In this document: piece after piece, positions 34,493-37,646 of the stretch
Layout of the letters: each line of letters begins with the position of its first letter
How positions within the stretch are numbered: position 1 is the stretch's first letter
NCBI RefSeq assembly: GCF_013213975.1
Contig: NZ_JABSST010000026.1
Location: 1-37,646 of the forward strand
DNA length: 37,646 nucleotides
Source: Winogradskyella sp.
Lineage (GTDB): Bacteria; Bacteroidota; Bacteroidia; Flavobacteriales; Flavobacteriaceae
Reading direction: 5' to 3'
Position numbers and translations under genes: made by a program
Notes under the pieces: generated by a model
Databases searched by the model: none
What the model was told of the DNA's origin: nothing
Seen by the model: the letters and a program-made list of their open reading frames with translations, nothing else

Positions 34493-37273
34493 TTACCCAA
34501 GAATTTTATGTTTTCTTTTAAATAAAATGAATATGAAACTTATTATTGAAAGCGCAATTAAAATATAAAGCCAACTATTAGATGTGTTCTTTATAGGACT
34601 TGGGTCACCAATCAAAATGAAGGAAGCCCAATAATAAGGGGACTTTTGACTTAATTTTGAAGTATTGATATAATCTATTTTTGCTTTTTGAAGTGCTAGA
34701 GATTTTGAATCGCCAGCAGCTAGATTTTTATAGAAATTAGTCATAATATCAGTTCCTGATTTATCATTGACATTCCATAAAGATGAAACTACTGAATTAG
34801 CTCCAGTATTGAAAAAGCCTCTGGCTAAACTCATGACGCCTTCCCCTTGTTTAATTTCACCCAATCCAGTTTCACAGGCACTAAGCACGACTAATTCGGC
34901 TGAATTATTAGTAAGGTAAAGCTCATCTAATGTTATTAATTTATCGTGTAATGCTATCCATGGTCTTATGCTATCATTAGCATTGGCGTGGGTAGCAAGG
35001 TGTATAATGTTATAATCGTTTATGCTGTTTTTAAAAGTTTTACTATCAGCGTAATCGAAATAGTAATTATCACCATTAAAGGAATTTGAAATTGCTTCAA
35101 TTTCTTGTTCAGTTCTTTTTAATCTATTTAATCCATTACTAAAATTAATTGGTGCAAATCCGATAAAATCTTTTGTAGGCTCTCGTTTTATTTTGGCATT
35201 TGTTTCAAGAAAACTTGAGGAATACGAATAGTTAATAATATGGTTTTCTATAAGGTACTTTTCTGAATTGTCTATTAAGGCTTCAAAAGCTAAATTTTGC
35301 AAATAGTAATCTGCACTTATTAAAAGCGATTTATCTTTAATTAAAGATTGAATTTCTGTTGGCAATAATAAGGAGTACAACCTTCGAGATGTGGAATAAA
35401 AGTTGTCTTGTTCTGTTTTAGAATTCAAGGGTTGTAATAAAAACTTTTGAAAGCGTCTCGTTAGTCTATTTAATGAATCTACATTATTGATTTTAAAAAG
35501 CCTATAGTTATTTTTTGTTATCACCAATCCATAGCCACTCTTTTCGTTGAGTATATAACTTATGTTGGATTGGTTATCTTCTAAGGATTTTTGGATATCC
35601 TTCAATGAGAGGATATTAGTAAGTTTATTATTCTTAAAATACCTACCATATTTTGTGTTTTGTATGGAGTCCAGGAAGTAGGTAAGACGAGTTTTAGAAT
35701 TTATCAATTGTGCCCTTGTAGAATCTTGTTTAGCTTTTTCCTGAGAATTAAGCAATTCCGTTTGAGATCGTATATCATCTTTGAGATTTGAATATGTGGT
35801 AATTAAATCTTTAGGGACATTTCCAGAATTAAAATATTTTTTTTGGGTGATATCTTCGAGTAATAGTAACGCTTTGTTTTTTTCGATATAAGAAAAGGCT
35901 TCATTTGCTTTGTTGAGTTTATGGCAGATCTCAACCATATTGCCATAAATTCTTGACGTCATGTTTCTCCAAAATAATTTTGATTCTGTAGCATCGCTTT
36001 CGAGTCTAATAATGTCTACTAGTTGGTCAGAAAGAGTTAGTAACTCGAATGCAGAATTTAAATCTTTTTGATGTTTAGAAACATTGTGTTTCATCATAAA
36101 AATTTCGGCCTTTTCAATCATGGCTGTTAACAATTCGTGTTTGTATATTGATTCGCGCAAATCATCTATTCTCGGTACTGCATAATTCTCCGCAAGATCA
36201 AATTTCAAAAGGAGGTTTAAAGCATAATTTGCGTTTTGTAAAGCTGAATCAAATAAATTGTTATTAGCGTAATGAAGTGCTATGTTACTGTAACATATCG
36301 ATTTAGTTTCAGGATTTTTAATGTATATGAGAGCATCCTCTAGATAGTCTAAGCTTTCTGGTTGATTTCGTTTCAGCCTAATATACCCTAGAGCATTTAA
36401 TATAGCGCCTTTTTGCTCGTTTAAATCATCATGATTTTTTGTAATATTTAGGGCTTCTTTGTAATTTAATTCTGCTTCACTGAGCAACTTATCATCAATA
36501 CTTAATTGTAAACTTCCAATCTTTTGGTGAATCAAGACTTTGTAAATAGGTGACAAAGCTTTTTTATAATTACTATCCGTTTTGACTAGATTGAGTATGC
36601 GTTTTAATGTCCTAACACCTTTTTGTTTTAATTTTTTATTTAAAATTTGATCATAATTTGAAGTTTCATTGATAACAAATTCTATATGATATGATTTATC
36701 TTCTAAGTTCTTTGCTTTTGAAGTTGATAATTCAAAATAATCGTTTGCATCATAATAATCTCCTTGATTTTTTTTACATAAGGCCATATAATTATATGCC
36801 ATTGCAATGCGACGATCAATTTCAACAGTTTTTGTGATATCTTCATAAACTTTAAATGCTTCCTCATAATTACCAGTTATTAAATATGAAGAACCTATTG
36901 TGTTTTTTAAACCACCAAATCTATCTGGGTCAGGGTTATCAAACTTATTTGCAAATCCTAAACCCTTTTTACAAATGTCAATAGCTTTTTCATACTTTCC
37001 ATTTAAGAAGTACCAAAAACCATAAGAGTAGATATCATCAAATAGTTTTTCATATTCTTTTCTATCTTTATATAACTGCAATAGACTATCGATTTTTCGA
37101 ATCTTACTGTCTTCGGTTAAAAGTTCATTTTCAATAATATCCTTATAAGCTGGTGAACTGTTTTCCTGACAATTTAAACTAGATTGGAAAAAAAATATAA
37201 TAATTAAAAACGGATAAAAGTATAATACTTTTATCCGTTTTGTAAGTTTAATTCTTTGGGATTTATTCATCAT
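34493..37273 (-). CDS. TPR-CHAT protease-like membrane protein
   Basis: Protein of 926 residues. A hydrophobic N-terminal signal or anchor (about 16-34, VLYFYPFLIIIFFFQSSL) precedes tetratricopeptide-like repeats (about 50-450). A helical, Lys/Gln-rich segment (about 480-545) leads to a CHAT domain (about 620-895). The caspase-clan dyad is present: His762 in IIHLATHAN and Cys800 in LVVLSACETGLGE. The domain ends SPYYWASFILIGDP as usual. A C-terminal membrane helix (about 904-921) with a basic tail (KRKHK) follows, which would place most of the protein in the periplasm. CHAT proteins of this shape are common in Bacteroidota but their targets are mostly unknown. Eight bases separate it from the gene upstream, so the two share a transcript. 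A long palindrome lies in codons 11-23. Confidence 0.9.
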   Translation of the reverse strand: MMNKSQRIKLTKRIKVLYFYPFLIIIFFFQSSLNCQENSSPAYKDIIENELLTEDSKIRKIDSLLQLYKDRKEYEKLFDDIYSYGFWYFLNGKYEKAIDICKKGLGFANKFDNPDPDRFGGLKNTIGSSYLITGNYEEAFKVYEDITKTVEIDRRIAMAYNYMALCKKNQGDYYDANDYFELSTSKAKNLEDKSYHIEFVINETSNYDQILNKKLKQKGVRTLKRILNLVKTDSNYKKALSPIYKVLIHQKIGSLQLSIDDKLLSEAELNYKEALNITKNHDDLNEQKGAILNALGYIRLKRNQPESLDYLEDALIYIKNPETKSICYSNIALHYANNNLFDSALQNANYALNLLLKFDLAENYAVPRIDDLRESIYKHELLTAMIEKAEIFMMKHNVSKHQKDLNSAFELLTLSDQLVDIIRLESDATESKLFWRNMTSRIYGNMVEICHKLNKANEAFSYIEKNKALLLLEDITQKKYFNSGNVPKDLITTYSNLKDDIRSQTELLNSQEKAKQDSTRAQLINSKTRLTYFLDSIQNTKYGRYFKNNKLTNILSLKDIQKSLEDNQSNISYILNEKSGYGLVITKNNYRLFKINNVDSLNRLTRRFQKFLLQPLNSKTEQDNFYSTSRRLYSLLLPTEIQSLIKDKSLLISADYYLQNLAFEALIDNSEKYLIENHIINYSYSSSFLETNAKIKREPTKDFIGFAPINFSNGLNRLKRTEQEIEAISNSFNGDNYYFDYADSKTFKNSINDYNIIHLATHANANDSIRPWIALHDKLITLDELYLTNNSAELVVLSACETGLGEIKQGEGVMSLARGFFNTGANSVVSSLWNVNDKSGTDIMTNFYKNLAAGDSKSLALQKAKIDYINTSKLSQKSPYYWASFILIGDPSPIKNTSNSWLYILIALSIISFIFILFKRKHKILG
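37207..37241 (-). promoter_or_regulatory. Perfect 17-base inverted repeat with U-rich tail inside the start of the CHAT gene
   Basis: AAAACGGATAAAAGTAT (37207-37223), one central base, and its exact complement (37225-37241) make a 35-base palindrome. On the coding (minus) strand it is followed by a T-rich stretch down to about 37185. It covers codons 11-23 of the CHAT gene, within the signal-anchor region. The shape is that of an intrinsic terminator or attenuator; function is inferred. Confidence 0.75.
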
Positions 37274-37281
37274 TGCTATGA

Positions 37282-37646
37282 TTACTGGTAATCACATATT
37301 GCCGATGGATGAGTACTAGATCCACCTCTTACAATAATTGCACCACTCCCACCACTTCCAGCTCCTGAACCGAGGAATGGGTTATAATATTCTTGAAATT
37401 CTTCAATATTAACTGTCCATCTGTCTATATTTTCACAATTGTCACTATGCGCGACATAACAAATAGTGAAGTGTTGAGACATTTCGTTTTCAAAATCTGC
37501 TCTTATTTGTTGATTGGTTATATTATTCCCATTTTCATCCATTTGACCAAATATGGGGAAATCATACTCTACCCAGATCCAGTATGTATTTGTATCGGTA
37601 CAAATAGATCCACTTTCAATACCATCTCTGAGTTGATTTGAGTTTT
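37282..37646 (-). CDS. Hypothetical protein with Gly/Ser-rich C-terminus, partial (5' end outside window)
   Basis: The frame stays open from the stop at 37282 to the right edge, so at least 121 codons are seen and the true start lies outside. An ATG at 37542 is internal: upstream codons continue with a sensible sequence (GSICTDTNTYWIWVEYDFPIFGQ). The visible part has aromatic, acidic residues, a conserved-looking HFTICYVAHSDNCENIDRW, then a flexible linker GSGAGSGGSGAIIVRGG and a short tail ending CDYQ. Four cysteines are present. No family was recognised. It ends eight bases before the CHAT protease-like gene and is probably co-transcribed with it. Confidence 0.75.
   Translation of the reverse strand, partial: NSNQLRDGIESGSICTDTNTYWIWVEYDFPIFGQMDENGNNITNQQIRADFENEMSQHFTICYVAHSDNCENIDRWTVNIEEFQEYYNPFLGSGAGSGGSGAIIVRGGSSTHPSAICDYQ

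Noticed and set aside
34493-37646. CRISPR-linked or gasdermin defence locus around the CHAT protein
   Set aside because: No CRISPR repeats, Cas genes or gasdermin-like hydrophobic protein are visible in the window; the link to defence remains only a possibility until the upstream gene is complete.

Overview
The window is a chromosomal segment of a Bacteroidota bacterium, almost certainly a member of the Flavobacteriaceae. The evidence is a type IX secretion/gliding cluster (gldJ, porU, porV), AT-rich DNA, Bacteroidota-type promoters (TTG, about 17-20 bases, then TAnnTTTG), little use of Shine-Dalgarno sites, and secreted proteins with C-terminal T9SS sorting tails. A Na+/H+ antiporter of the NhaD type and a haloperoxidase-like enzyme would suit a marine lifestyle, but the genus cannot be named from sequence reading alone.

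Layout. 1-963: 3' part of a 23S rRNA gene, the 5S gene and the rRNA operon terminator. 1009-2273: an acyl-CoA dehydrogenase on the minus strand with its own terminator and promoter. 2297-9335: a rightward run of anmK (cell-wall recycling), a Glu/Leu-type amino-acid dehydrogenase with a TTG start, nhaD, exbB, exbD, a TonB/TolA-like protein and folC. 9355-9589: two tRNA-Val genes (TAC and GAC) behind a strong promoter. 9600-12689: murF and gldJ leftward. 12818-21443: porU, porV, cdd, pdhA and the pyruvate dehydrogenase E2 gene rightward. 21470-23764: a tightly overlapping trio of M28 lipoprotein peptidase, short-chain dehydrogenase and HAD phosphatase. 23799-27827: a very large secreted multidomain protein cut by one in-frame TAA. 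27857-31023: SprT-like, mannose-1-phosphate guanylyltransferase and a DUF389 membrane protein. 31024-32528: MlaF/MlaE-like lipid ABC transporter genes leftward. 32641-34308: a PafA-type alkaline phosphatase. 34493-37646: a membrane-anchored TPR-CHAT protease-like protein and a partial gene upstream of it, both leftward.

How it fits together. GldJ, PorU (sortase) and PorV (shuttle) are core parts of the T9SS, which exports proteins carrying a C-terminal sorting domain. The interrupted gene at 23799-27827 would be a cargo of that system: it joins FG-GAP/VCBS repeats, an ASPIC/UnbV-like segment, a Cys-rich motif, a vanadium-haloperoxidase-type PAP2 domain with all vanadate-site residues in place, and a T9SS tail. 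ExbB/ExbD/TonB energise outer-membrane uptake. AnmK, MurF and MlaEF serve the envelope.

The least ordinary points are the stop codon and domain fusion in the haloperoxidase-like gene, and the TPR-CHAT locus. In the latter, a perfect 17-base inverted repeat followed by a U-rich tract lies inside the first codons of the protease gene, just after a co-directional gene for a Gly/Ser-rich protein. I did not find a CRISPR array, insertion sequence, prophage or classical defence island.
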